NCBI GenBank assembly: GCA_030549335.1
Contig: CM060187.1
Coordinates: forward strand, 9,300,001 to 9,364,000
Reading direction: 5' to 3'
Source of the DNA: Pontederia crassipes
Lineage: Eukaryota > Streptophyta > Magnoliopsida > Commelinales > Pontederiaceae
Length of the DNA stretch: 64,000 nucleotides
Shown: piece after piece, positions 43,631 to 54,443 of the stretch
Numbering within the stretch: position 1 is the first letter of the stretch
Layout: the number at the start of each line of letters is the position of its first letter
Position numbers and translations under genes: made by a program
The notes under the pieces: generated by a model
Told to the model about the DNA's origin: nothing
The model's database searches: none
What the model saw: the letters and a program-made list of their open reading frames with translations, nothing else

Positions 43631-45017
43631 AATGGAAGGAGTTCAAGAGCCCTCTACACTTCCTATCAATGATACCTTCCCTGATGACAACTTAATGGCA
43701 GTGTCAATTAATCAAGTTTCTTGGTATGCTGACCTTGTCAATTACCTTGCATGTGAAATTATCCCTCCTGACTACACATATCAGCAAAGAAAGAAATTCT
43801 TTCATGACCTGAAAGATTATTATTGGGATGACCCCCTTTTATTCAGAAAATCCCCTGATGGCATATATAGAAGATGTGTACCCCAATCTGAATTTCAAGA
43901 AATCTTGGAGGCAAGCCACTCATCCCCTTATGGAGGGCATGGAGCCACACACAAGATTGCTGCCAACGTCCTCCAATCTGACTTCTATTGGCCAAGTTTA
44001 TTCAGGGATGCACACATGTTTGTGAAGGGCTGTGATCAATGCCAAAGAGCTGCCTCCATCTCAAGAAGGAATGAAATGCTACGATAAGGAATTCTAGAAG
44101 TGGAAATATTTGATGTTTGGGGCATTGATTACATGGGCCCATTTCCTAGTTCATGTGGTTACTAGTTTATTCTTGTAGCTGTGGACTATGTGTCCAAATG
44201 GATTGAGGCCATTCCCACCATTGCAGCTAATTCCAGGGCAGTAATCAGGTTGTTCAAGGGAGTTATCTTCCCAAGGTTTGGAATTCCTAGAGTGGTCATA
44301 AGTGATGGGTGTAGCCACTTTATTGAAAAGTATTTTGAAAACCTCCTAATTTAGTATGGAGTGAGGCACAAAGTTTCCACTGCATATCACCCTCAAACTA
44401 ATGGCAAGGCAGAAGTATCAAATAGGGAGGTAAAGGCCATATTGGAGAAAACAGTTTCATTGACAAGAAAAGATTGGAGTTTGAAGTTGAATGAAGCTCT
44501 TTGGGCATATAGGACACCATATAAGACCCCAATTGGTACTTCTCCTTACAAACTTGTTTATGGAAAAACTTGCCATTTGCCAATTGAATTGAAACATAAG
44601 GCCTATTGGGCAGTCAAGGCACTCAACTATGATATGCATGCATGTGGGCAAAAGAGGCTCTTGCAAATTGATGAACTTGATGAAATTAGGCTAAATGCCT
44701 ACCACAATTCAGAATTCTACAAGGAGAGGACCAAAAGATGGCATGATGGCAGGATTCTGAAAAGGAATTTCAAGGTTGGAGACCTTGTACTACTCTTCAA
44801 CTCAAGGTTAAAGATTTTTCCAGGAAAGTTGAAATCAAGGTGGAGTGGACCATTTAAAATTCATAAAGTCTATCCATTTGGTGCTGTGGACCTTCTGAAT
44901 GACAAGGATGATATATTCAAAGTGAATGGACAGAGGTTGAAGCTTTACAATCCCACAGCCATGGATTCAGTCAAGGAGGAGCTGATTCTCAAAGATTTGC
45001 CACAACCACCTAGCTAA
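43631..45017 (+). pseudogene. A1 integrase
   Basis: The HHCC zinc region includes [18 protein letters not shown] and [20 protein letters not shown] (to 44075). A stop at 44085-44087 and TAG at 44164-44166 follow, then the core with [26 protein letters not shown] and [12 protein letters not shown] further TAG at 44353-44355 precedes [20 protein letters not shown], which carries the catalytic Glu. The C-terminal part ([19 protein letters not shown]) is typical of the Athila/Tat group. The frame from 44361 to 45017 is open. Confidence 0.92.
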
Positions 45018-46568
45018 TTTCTCATTGTAACAATGTCTAGCCAAAGGCACTTCTTGGGAGGTAACCCAAGCCATTATCAACCTAATCTTTCTGTTTTTAC
45101 CAGAATAAGTGATGAGGAACAAGTTCAATTCACAAGTCTCAAATTTAGGGAGTACCCTTACCCCTTAATTCTGGTTTTTACACTGAAAACATAATGATAA
45201 CTGATAATAACTTTCCCATTATGCTTCATTGATCATATCATCATCTGAATTTACATTCATATCAATTATCCAAATCTGCTATAGCCTAATTTATGTGAGT
45301 TTCAAAAATTTCCAATGCATTGTTGAATTCTGCACTTAAAAATCTAATTAGTTGCAAATATGCCATTCCACTGATATCCTTTGTTTCTCTGCAGGATCAG
45401 TTGCAACTAATGAAGATTGGATCACCAAAAGCTTTTGGATGAAAGACCAGGAAGATTCAATGCCCAATTTCATGCATTTCACACCCACCCACCCCTCTCC
45501 CTTGCCTTTGATTTTCAACACTAGGGACAATGTTGAGAATAAGCTTGGGGGAGGAAACCTGGTGCTTTTCTAACCTTTACACCATGTTTTCAATTGATTT
45601 TAATGTTCATATCATAAATCATACCAGGTTATCAGTAAATTTTGCAAGTTATAATTGGTTTTCACAAGTTATCACTAGTTATCACTCGGTTATAAATTTT
45701 TGGACCCAACTCAATTCTGAATTCACTTTGACTCTAAAATGGGTAGAATACTTTATTATGATAGTGGGTGCACTCCAATACCAAGTGGCCAACTTGACCA
45801 TTAGCCTTCTTGCTTTAATTGGCATTATGAATTCAGATGCATTTGAATGAACTTTCAGCTGAAATTTTTCTTTTTTGTGGATTAACACTAGCTACATTCA
45901 TGGATTAATTGGAAAGTAGAAGATGTCTAGAAAGGAGTCAAGGATCTTGCTGCCATGTTAAATAGGAATTCTTGACTATTTGCATTTAAGGATCTAACCT
46001 ATACTTGAGTTTGAATCATTGCTCATTTCATGAACAGAATGGAAAAGAAAGAAAAAGGAAAATGAAAAGTTGCATGCATAGAAAAAAGGAAGAGAGCAAA
46101 ACTTCCAAAGGAATCTCTCTTCAATGCAAAAAGAAAAGAAAAAAAAATTTTAGGAGAGCAAAACTTCCAAAGGAATCTCTCCTAAAGAAAAAGAATAAAA
46201 ATCAGGTGCCAAACCTGTTTATATGCATTTCATAAATAAAAGTCAGTTGTTAAACCTGTTTAATCAATTAAAAGTTTGTTCATGAAGAGATTGGTGTTTC
46301 AAACTTTTTAGTAAAGTTGACAATCCTTACAATCCAAATCAGTTAATGTTAGTACTTATATCATAGCTTAAATTTGCATTAACCTTTGTGACTCCTCAGC
46401 TAGAATTTGGGATTGGAAAGAATGTGATGGAATGTTAGCCAAGTGGGAAACTCATTTAGATCTTATTTAGCTGATTTTTCTATTCATTTGTGGATGGTAA
46501 ATTCAAATTCATCCTTAATTTCTGAATTTTTGCTTGAGGACAAGCAAAAGGCTAAGCTTGGGGGAGTT
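45018..46568 (+). other. A1 3' noncoding region with two polypurine-like modules
   Basis: No env-like ORF is seen. The inner module has GGGACAATGTTGAG (45523-45536) and AAGCTTGGGGGAG (45541-45553). The outer module has the perfect hairpin TTGCTTG-AGGA-CAAGCAA (46530-46547), then AAGCTTGGGGGAG (46554-46566), the functional polypurine tract next to the LTR start at 46569. Two copies of GAGCAAAACTTCCAAAGGAA lie at 46095 and 46155. The frame 45352-45573 lacks a domain. Confidence 0.75.
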
Positions 46569-47768
46569 TGATCACTAGCTGATCACTATATGTTTTTAAC
46601 CCATTTTAGATGCTTTTCACACATATCGAGTCCCACTTTTTCCTATATTTGGGCCAATTATACTTGGAATGCATACATTGTGATAACTAGTTGTTATTTC
46701 TCATTTCATACTTATTTCCATGTGCATACAGGTTCAGAAATGCCAAAATCCATTAATATTTAAATTCAATGCCGAGTTATCATTTTGAGGACAAGTAATC
46801 ATTCCTAAGTGTCAAGTTATCATTATTTTGAGTGAACTGATTCTCAATGGTTTTCTTGCCCTAAATCCATCATCATCATGTATAAATCATATTTGGATAG
46901 TCACATCTCAACTTGTGTAAAGTTTTAAGCCCATTTGAACAAGTTATCATTTTTCAAGTGCCAAGTTATCGTTAAAGGGCAATTCTATGCTTTGCACTTC
47001 CAATTGAATTGTGTTTGTGTGGATTTCATTTTATTTTACAACTGAGAGGTTGAAATTAAATCCCCCTGGAATTCAGAGATGAATCAAGGAGCACACGCAC
47101 CATATTTGAGTAGATTTCATCCTGGTTTGATTGATTGGAATGATTCCATCTTTTTATGATTGCAATTACAAGTTATCATTCCAAAATTTCTTTGAATTGT
47201 AAAAAAATCAGCAATATACTTCCAATTGAGCTGAATGATAACTTGATTTTCAGTGAGGACCCTCTATTGATTCAATCTAGCTAACAACTATATGACACTA
47301 TGTTGCTTAGTTAGAGGCCAATTGAGCTGTGAGAACAGCCATTTTTAAGTTGAATAAAAATTGGACATTTAATGATAACTTGATCCATTTCATCCTTAAT
47401 TAATTTAGATGAACCCCAAATCCTAATCTTCCTCATTGATAGTTAACCCTTTTTAGAACTCAATTTAGCATATATATCTCGGTTTTACAAAAGTTTTCAA
47501 AACCCCGAACCTGTTATCATTCTGCACTTGTTAAAAAATCTATTTTCACTTTCAACTTAAAAATCTATTTTTAGCCATTAGAGTATAACTAATCTAAATT
47601 ATTTTAGGGTGTCTTAGACTTCAAATTCTTGTGGATACGACAACCTGAGTCTACTATAACTTACCTGTGCACTTGCAGCTAGTGAGTTGGGAGACCAAAA
47701 ATTGAAAAATTTGACCCTTTCTTTAATTTCAGCAAGTTATCACTACTCAATCCCAAATATCACTGCCA
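46569..47768 (+). mobile_element. A1 3' LTR with internal deletion
   Basis: It starts TGATCACTAGC and ends ATCACTGCCA, but is only 1200 bp. At about 46986 the sequence jumps from AAAGGGCAATTCTAT to GCTTTGCACTTCCAATTG, which lie about 1.6 kb apart in A4 (60471 and 62057). The promoter TATA region is in the missing part. Confidence 0.93.
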
Positions 47769-47773
47769 CATGT

Positions 47774-48187
47774 ATAGCACTAAGACATTTTTCATTTTTC
47801 AAGTTATCAAAATCATTTTTGTACACATTATTGTATCTAAAGCCCATATGAAAAACTTCATTATTTTCATCTAATATCAAATATTTGTCTTTTTCAAATT
47901 TAACTAAATAGTTTTTATCACATAGTTGACTTATGCTAATTAGATTATGTTTTAGATTTTCAACTAGCCATACACTTTCCAAGTATACTTTGTCATTCTT
48001 ACCAACATTACCCATGCTATTACTCTTCCTTCGCTATTGTCTCCAAAAGTTACTTTACCTCCATTTTTCTTTTCCAAGGTGATTAAATTTGATGCATCGC
48101 CGGTCATGTGTCTTGAGCACCCACTATGCAAATACCATTTACCATCATTAAGCTTTAGGGCTCTCTACAAGAAAGAAATTGAGAATC
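47774..48187 (-). pseudogene. C1 protease and pre-integrase region
   Basis: The minus strand encodes WYLHSGCSRHMTGDASNLI, the copia protease active site with His (CAT at 48126-48128) where the catalytic Asp of D-S-G should be. It continues through GGKVTFGDNSEGRV, then the frame 48015-47774 (VYLESVWLVENLKHNLISIS, QLCDKNYLVKFEKDKY), and breaks at CLSAIHV, where A1 inserted; the pre-integrase continues at 23468. The His substitution alone should abolish protease activity. Confidence 0.88.
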
Positions 48188-49818
48188 TCATCTTTTTGGT
48201 ACCCAACTTTGCTTCGGTCCATCTTGGTTAGAAATGATCCTTTTCGGGACCCAAATTTTCTTCATCCCTTTACTTATTCCTTTTCTAACTTTGCAATCAT
48301 ATGAATAATGTCCTTCATATCCACAGTGATAAGAAGTAATATATGATTTTGCATTACTACGTGATGCTTTAACAAATAAAATTCTTTTGTCATTTTTCTT
48401 TTCAAAAGAGTTAAAACCAAGTCCCTTTTTATTTGAAGGTATTCTAGATCCGCTAAGCATGACATCTAACATCTTGCTTCCATTAGAAAAAATTTTAATT
48501 GCATCTTTTAGATTCTTGATTTCGTTGTTCAAGCATGCACATTTTTCACGTGATGATCTAAGTGTACTATTTTCCATTTTCAATTCTTCAATTAAGAATT
48601 CTAAACTAGAGTTTTCCTCACTTAATATGTCACACTTTTCACATGCTCTAACATCTTTATCTTTCTTTTGCTTATTTTCAAATTCTATTTTTAGATTATT
48701 ATATTTCTTTTTTAGGCATCCATATTTATTGATAAGAATTCTAAACTCATTATGCACATTAAAAGATTCACTATCACTAGAGCTAGATGAGTTAGATGAT
48801 ACCTCATGGCTATTAACCATTAGACATACGTAAGCTTCTTCATCATCACTTGAGGAGATGTTGGAATCATTTTCTTCATCTTCGGTTTCATCCTAAGTTG
48901 CTTGAAGGGCTTTTTTTCTTCCTTTTTGAATTTTCTCCATTTTTTCCTTTTTGCTCAAATTTGGACATTCATTTTTATGTCCAACCTTTTTGCATTCAAA
49001 GCAAGTTATTTGATTCTTGCTTGATGATGATCTTTTCTTGATGAAGCCATTTCTCTTCTTTTGCTTGACGAACTTGAGATATTTGCCAAGCTTCTTTGCA
49101 TATAGGGCAAGCTTCTTGTCATCAAGATCTACATCTTCCTCACTTGTGTCTTCCTCATCTTTACTTGCTTTTAATACCAGAGTTTTTCTCTTTGGAGCAT
49201 TTTCTTCTTCATCCTCCTTGATTCCGATCTCATATGTCAAGAGTGAACCTATAAGATCGTCGAAATCTAACTTGTTCAAATCCTTGTCTTCGATCACGGT
49301 CCTCTTTGTATGCCATATGGAGGAGAGGGACCTGAGAAACTTTTTTACCTTCTGAGAGTTAGTTCTTGGCTCGCCCAAAGGTGCTAAGCCATTCACAATA
49401 TCATTAAAACGGACAACCATTTCATTTATAGATTCATTTTCATGCATTTTGAAGGAATCGTATTGGTGATTTAGAATGTTCAATCTAGATTCCTTAACTT
49501 TGTCGGTTCCTTCATCTGTGATAATAAGTTTCTTTCAAATTTCATTAGCATTTGAACAATTAGAAATCCGATTAAACTCCGTAGGATCTAAAGCATAATA
49601 AAAAATGTTTTTAGCCTTCCAATCAAGTTTTATCAAAAGCCTTTCTCCTTCGGTATATTCCAAGGAAGAATTTCCACGTAGATCAAAACCATTTTAAACG
49701 ATATCCCACATATCAATATCAATGGAGTATACATATGCTTGCATCCTAAATTTCCAATATGCAAAATTAGATGCAAAATCGATTGACCTTCAGAAATACT
49801 GAATCCACTTGATGCCAT
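48188..49818 (-). pseudogene. C1 gag, several frameshifts
   Basis: ATG at 49818 opens MASSGFSISEGQSI, then a frame change within about 20 codons. A long frame (49483-48893) holds YDSFKMHENESINEMVVRF, VKKFLRSLSSIWHTKRTVIE and LDKLDFDDLIGSLL-like residues and a zinc knuckle, CFECKKVGHKNEC, which is one residue shorter than the usual spacing. After a stop, the next frame (48820-48188) is coiled-coil-like and has a second, damaged knuckle (YHCGYEGHYSYDC, first Cys lost). It would assemble particles if intact. Confidence 0.88.
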
Positions 49819-49865
49819 AGCTATAAAAGAATTTTTAAATCTTAAAAAAAAAATAAGAGCAACCT

Positions 49866-49877
49866 GCTCTGATGCCA
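49866..49877 (-). other. C1 primer-binding site
   Basis: On minus it reads TGGCATCAGAGC, one base different from the usual TGGTATCAGAGC site for initiator tRNA-Met. It sits 2 bp from the LTR at 49880. Confidence 0.88.
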
Positions 49878-49879
49878 AT

Positions 49880-50809
49880 TGTAGGATCGAAAGCACCAAG
49901 AGGGGGGGGGGGTGAATTGGTGTTTTAAAAATCTTTTCGGAAACTCGCTTTCGAAAATCACTAAAAATGATCACAAGCAAATAATAAAAAGAGAACAAGA
50001 GAACAAACACAGTGAGACACGATGTGTTGACGAGGTTCGGCACCAACTCTTTGGCCTACGTCCCCGCTCCGACTTCTCGACCTCGAGACCGCCGGAGATC
50101 CACTATCTTTTTCTTTTCTTGTAGGGAGAGAACAACCCTTTCTACACCACACACCTTTTTCTCTGCTCAAGAGATGAGGCACTCCTCTTTTACAACGAGC
50201 TTTCAATCTTCACTAGATCAGAGAACAAAGACTCCCTCTAACTCTCTTCTTTTACAAGATATTTCACACTCAAAGTTTGGAAGAGAAGAAGGAAGAATTT
50301 TTAAATTTGGGCTCAAGAACTTGAAATGCTCTTTTGAATAATCTTGCTTGCTTGGATAAGTTTTCTTCAAGCTTTGGCACTCCTTTTATAGTGTTGTACA
50401 GGTGAGAATTTCCATGATTTCCTCCTCGAAAAATAGCCGTTACTGTTCATCTGGCACTATGACAGGTCGACCGCATTAATGGGCCGGTCGATCGGTCAAT
50501 ATGACCGTTGCAGGATATTTGTTACCTTTCTAAGCTGTTCGGTCGACAGATCCTTTGACCGAAACATCGATGGGTATAGTCTCGACTTTTCTAGAATTTG
50601 TCCTTTACTGTTCGGTCGACCTGTGCAACGATCGGAACATCGACCGGTATAGTCTCGACTTTTTTGATTTCATCCCTGTGCTGTTCAGTCGACCGGTGTA
50701 GCAACCGGATCATCAATCGGTACAGTCTCAACATTTCTTCCGCTTGAGCATAGATTAGTACCTTTTATGTCCAATTTGATTTGTTTTCATCAAAACATGG
50801 GATTCAACA
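49880..50809 (-). mobile_element. C1 5' LTR
   Basis: The LTR is 930 bp, matching the 3' copy with about 145 bp missing near 50740. TATA-like CTATAAAAG lies on minus at 50384-50391. A run of 11 G is at 49902-49912, and GGTCGACC motif variants lie at 50460-50720. The duplication AACCT follows at 50810-50814. Confidence 0.93.
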
Positions 50810-50814
50810 AACCT

Positions 50815-51370
50815 CTCCTTCTAGGAAGCTCTCTCAGTTTTTTTTTAAAAAAATGTTTCTCTCTTTTACAATTCTATGCTCATAAGAAGAGAAGAGAGAA
50901 AGTAGAGAAAGCTATAAAATGAAAACTTCAAGAAATAATATTTCTTTGATAACTTGAAGTTTTTCTTCAATAGGTGAATGTGTGTTTTTGTCTCTAGCTT
51001 TGGCACTTCTTTTATAGTCTTCAGTGTGTGGAAATTCATTCAAAATTTGCTCCACAAATTACTCCTTCAAATTTGACCGTCACTGCCAGTTGGTTGACCG
51101 ACCTGCACTATTTTGATCATAACTTTCTGCACAGTTATCCAAATTAGATGATCTTGGAGTTTATGGACTAACAAAATTCTCTACAACTGTGATTTTTATA
51201 ATTCATCCAAAATCTAATCATATCATAGTCAATTATGTAATCAAAGTTCGTGCATTAAGTTATCTCTTTTTCCTAAACTTTTTCAGCATTTTAACTTTAA
51301 TCTTTTGAGGTTTGTTTGAGATTTGTTTCATCAAAATATAATTTTATGTCATTAAAACTTTGACCCAACA
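50815..51370 (-). mobile_element. C0 5' LTR, second part
   Basis: It continues the LTR interrupted at 15494 and ends GACCCAACA at 51370. CTATAAAAG on minus at 51009-51016 is a TATA candidate, in the same place as in C1, so C0 and C1 are relatives. It has few GGTCGACC motifs compared with C1. Confidence 0.8.
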
Positions 51371-52648
51371 GTAATGCCCTATACTATGTGTATTTGGATA
51401 TGCATCCTCAACTTGACTAGTAATCATCTTGACATAGTTATTCTCTTTGAAAACTTAAACACTTGCCTCTCATTTATGAATTTTAAACGTGATCATTTCT
51501 ATGATATAAAAGGAAGGAAATATAGAAAACACTAAATGTTGAATACTTTTTCAGTTTCTTTGCCTCATCACTATCTTTTTCTATTATATTGTGATAAGGG
51601 GAAGAAAGGATAAAAGTGAAAAAAGTCATCACAATAGTGTCAAAAAGTATATTTAAAATCTTGATATGTTGCTTCTTTTCATTTATTTTGTATATTATAT
51701 TGCTAAGTGTCAAAGTAAAAAAATAACAAAATATTTTGCCCATTATTATGATTACTTGATTGTTTGATAAAGTATAAGTTAAATTTTACTACCATTGTTG
51801 TTTTAATATTTCATGTGATATTTTGATTTTATATAAGTTCTTAAGCCTTATATCTTTTTGCCCCAAGAAATTATAATCTCATATTTAGTTCCTATAAGTT
51901 ATGATTAAATTTAAGGGAAGTTATTTGTGCTTATCTACTTCATACTGGATTATACATTCTTCTTGATATAACAAAGATGGAACATATGTGACAAATATAA
52001 ACCTAATTGGTAACATATGCTTGGAAAAGAAATGGAAAGTCATATATTCTTATGTGTGACCTAGAAAGTTATATATGATTAAGGGGATGTAGATACATGA
52101 TTAAGTAGAAGTAAAACATTTACCTCACACATATGCCTAACTTGTAAAATATCTTTCAATGAGACAAAAGAGAGAGAAGTATAGGAGAAATATGATCCCA
52201 AGGTTACATGATCTCTCAATTATTTAGTAATCTTATGGAAATCATAAAACTATATCATATATTAAAAGTATCTTGCAATTAATATTAATTTGCGTATTTA
52301 TGTTGTAAAGTGGAGTTTGGATATAGGGAAGTGAAACTTTGACTATAATGTTTTTACTTCCCAATTTTCATACTTTTTATATTTCTCAATTTATCATCAT
52401 AAAAAAAGAGAGATTGTTTGAACATAAATTTTATGACTTGATTAATTATACTTTGATGATGAAAATTTCAAATGCTTAGGTAAAAAGTTTTTAATTTGGA
52501 ATGAATAGTTTTCTACACAAAACCTTTACATAATATTTGATTATATTTCTATTATATTTGGATTTAAAAGTGAATATAAAAGTTGTCAATAATTATCTTA
52601 ATTTTTTAGAGAAGAAAAAAATATCTCATTTGAACAATTATGCAAAAA
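51371..52648. other. AT-rich interval without a recognised gene
   Basis: About 1.3 kb of AT-rich DNA with no repeats of the families above and no credible reading frame. It may be host flanking DNA. Confidence 0.5.
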
Positions 52649-52823
52649 CCCGCCTATGTTTTATAGCCGGTCCCAAGCCCGGATAAAGGAGAATGGTTGT
52701 GTTAGGCCCCGACAGCCAGCATAAAACCCCGTCGAATCTCATGAACATGGATCAACGAATAGTCGTATGATCCATGTAGCCGACCCCACCTAGTGGGATA
52801 AGGCTTTGTTGTTGTTGTTGTTG
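52649..52823 (+). mobile_element. Short non-LTR retroelement with (TTG)n tail
   Basis: About 175 bp ending ACCCCACCTAGTGGGATAAGGC, then a run of TTG repeats. It is flanked by a near-perfect direct repeat TTGAACAATTATGC(A/G)AAAA (52630-52648 and 52824-52842), the long duplication left by target-primed reverse transcription. The 3' end and TTG tail are of the kind found in plant SINEs and in the 3' ends of RTE-type LINEs; the family is not settled. The upstream 52650-52700 block includes GCCGGTCCCAAGCCCGG. Confidence 0.82.
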
Positions 52824-52842
52824 TTGAACAATTATGCGAAAA

Positions 52843-53465
52843 GTTATATTTTAAAAAGTGTAGGTCTGTCAAGTTGATAATAAGAGGTTCCAACGTATGG
52901 AAGAAAGATTGTGACATTCTTTCGTGTTTGCATTTTTTCTTGCCTCCCTTCTTATTTTATTATATTTTACTTGAGTTTCACAATTCAGTTTTGTGACTCT
53001 GTGATTAACTTGAGAAATCGACTTTATCATTTTTAACCCCCTCCCCCTTTGTGCCTTCTAGTCTAACAATACCAACGTGCAACAAAAGACAATCCTTTTA
53101 GTCACACTGTGGCAATGCAACCATAAGAAGATCGGCACTAAATTGACATTGTAAAGGAAAAGCATATCTTATATATCCTTATGACAAATTTGACTATAAA
53201 CGCACACAAAAATGGTTATTCTAGTGACAAAGGAGAGTTTGAAACTACATTTCAAAACAAAAGAGGAGAGTTTGAAGCTTATACCCAGACATTTTTCTTT
53301 CCAGAGCTATCATATTGTTACTCAGAGCATCTCAATTCTATCAAATTTACAAACAATCCACATAACAGTCTCCTGTATATTCTATGCATCTCTATTTTAT
53401 CGCATTCCTGGTGGGGCAGAACAGAAAGAAACGTCACAGTTTTTTCCTAGAGGCATCAAACTTTA
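52843..53465. other. Unassigned interval
   Basis: Nothing recognisable. Reading frames at 53181-53450 and 53212-53727 lack domains and overlap the pseudogene on the other strand. Confidence 0.45.
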
Positions 53466-53704
53466 TCAGAGACTTATAGAGAATGAGCAGATAACTGAGC
53501 AAACTCTAGACGCGTATCTTGGCGCCGCAGCAATCCCCCAGCTGCGGACCAACTCGAAGTACTCCCTCGAGGCAGCTAGTACCGCGGCCGCCAGAACCAA
53601 CGTGAACACCCATCCACTGGCTGCTATGATCCCGCCGGCTCCCAACCCAATCCTAAGCCCAAAGACTATCCTCTTCCTAAGCTGCTGGTTCCCCTTCATC
53701 TCCT
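53466..53704 (-). pseudogene. Plastid-type phosphatidate cytidylyltransferase (CDP-diacylglycerol synthase) exon fragment
   Basis: The minus frame encodes EEMKGNQQLRKRIVFG, then GGIIAASGWVFTLVLAAAVL, REYFELVRSWGIAAAPRY and SRVCSVICSF. This pattern (GGWVFT, a small-residue membrane helix, REYFELVRS, the RYVSRVCSVI block) is that of plastid CDP-DAG synthase, which makes CDP-diacylglycerol for phosphatidylglycerol. The exon probably starts at an acceptor, GTTATAG, at about 53705. Compared with family members it lacks about five residues between GIAA and RY and diverges after CSVICSF, ending in a stop at 53466. I find no other exons nearby. It is probably a captured or relict fragment; a real but diverged exon cannot be excluded. 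Confidence 0.72.
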
Positions 53705-53839
53705 CCTATAACACCTCAGAAAAATAAAAAGAAATATAAATGATTAATTTTAAGCCATAGTGGATGATGACATGACAATCCACTAATAAACCCCTCACCC
53801 AATAACCTATCAGCTTTCCCACTAACTCAAACCCACTTT

Positions 53840-54088
53840 AGAGCACTATAAAAGTCCTCGCACTCTCTCTTTCCACTGTTTATTTGGTGGCCTCTTTGTT
53901 GAATCCGTCCAAAACCCCCACAACACCTGCAAGAAGGATCCTAATCTCCATGGTACAGCAGAGGAAAAGAAAAGAAGATCATGGTGGTCGCTGCTGAACA
54001 TGGTGGAAAGGAGGAGATAAAATAACAATGGAGAAGAATGATGAATGCAAGAGAAGAAGATGCAATGAAAGGAATGAAGCTAGGACAA
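53840..54088 (+). promoter_or_regulatory. Possible promoter, 5' leader and first exon of a host gene
   Basis: CTATAAAAG at about 53847-53855 is followed by a CT-rich leader (CTCTCTCTTTCC) and several ATGs. The frame from ATG at 54030 (MEKNDECKRRRC, NERNEARTK) ends at AAAAG/GTATGTAAG (54091), a strong splice donor. This looks like a plant promoter with a small basic first exon on plus; any later exons would lie beyond element E, which inserted at 54444. I cannot identify the protein, and no cDNA evidence is visible. Confidence 0.33.
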
Positions 54089-54443
54089 AAGGTATGTAAG
54101 GGGATACCAATCCTTCTCATCTTGAACCTTATTTGATTCAGATGATAGATTGATGATCACATTATTGTTCTGCACTTAAGGTACCATGAACTTATGGTGA
54201 TAATCATAAGTTTCTAATAATGGTAGAGAAAATAAGAATCTGTCCAGATTTTGTAGTCTCTGTTTGAATACATTTTTGAACAGGTTATACATGTGTAAAA
54301 ATCACATATAATATATGGATAGAAATATGTTGAAGTCTAGTTTCTGTTGGGTCAAGAATTATGTTAATCCAAGTAGTGTAGACAAAGTTATGACCGACTA
54401 AGTAGCTCTCTGTCATGCTGATATGAGATTTCAGATTGATGCA

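Larger units (their letters stand above)
23474..47768 (+). mobile_element. Athila-like Ty3/gypsy element A1, full span including nested insertions
   Basis: The flanking 5-bp duplication is CATGT (23469-23473 and 47769-47773). The LTRs begin TGATCACTAGCTGATCAC and end ATCACTACCA or ATCACTGCCA. The order on plus is LTR, tRNA-Asp primer site, gag, protease, reverse transcriptase, RNase H, integrase, a long noncoding tail with two polypurine-like motifs, LTR. Insertions A2 (24165-26937) and A3 (31299-41848) add about 13.3 kb, so the element itself is about 11 kb. Many stops and frameshifts show it is dead. I see no env-like ORF. Athila/Tat assignment rests on the primer site and the Gag and integrase sequences. 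Confidence 0.93.
15495..50809 (-). mobile_element. Copia element C1, full span including nested insertions
   Basis: The left LTR (15495-16579) and right LTR (49880-50809) share TGTAGGATCGAAAGCACC and GGGATTCAACA ends, and the whole is flanked by AACCT on both sides. The order on minus is 5' LTR, primer site, gag, protease, integrase, reverse transcriptase, RNase H, an extra ORF, polypurine tract, 3' LTR. Two later insertions split it: A1 at 23474-47768 within the pre-integrase segment and solo LTR D at 19549-20926 within RNase H. Without inserts it is about 9.6 kb. Integrase before reverse transcriptase plus a third ORF suggests the Sirevirus/Maximus branch; the lineage is inferred. Confidence 0.92.

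Noticed and set aside
46005-46235. Lys-rich frame in the A1 3' noncoding region
   Set aside because: Covers two direct repeats in an A-rich stretch and has no domain; not conserved in E.
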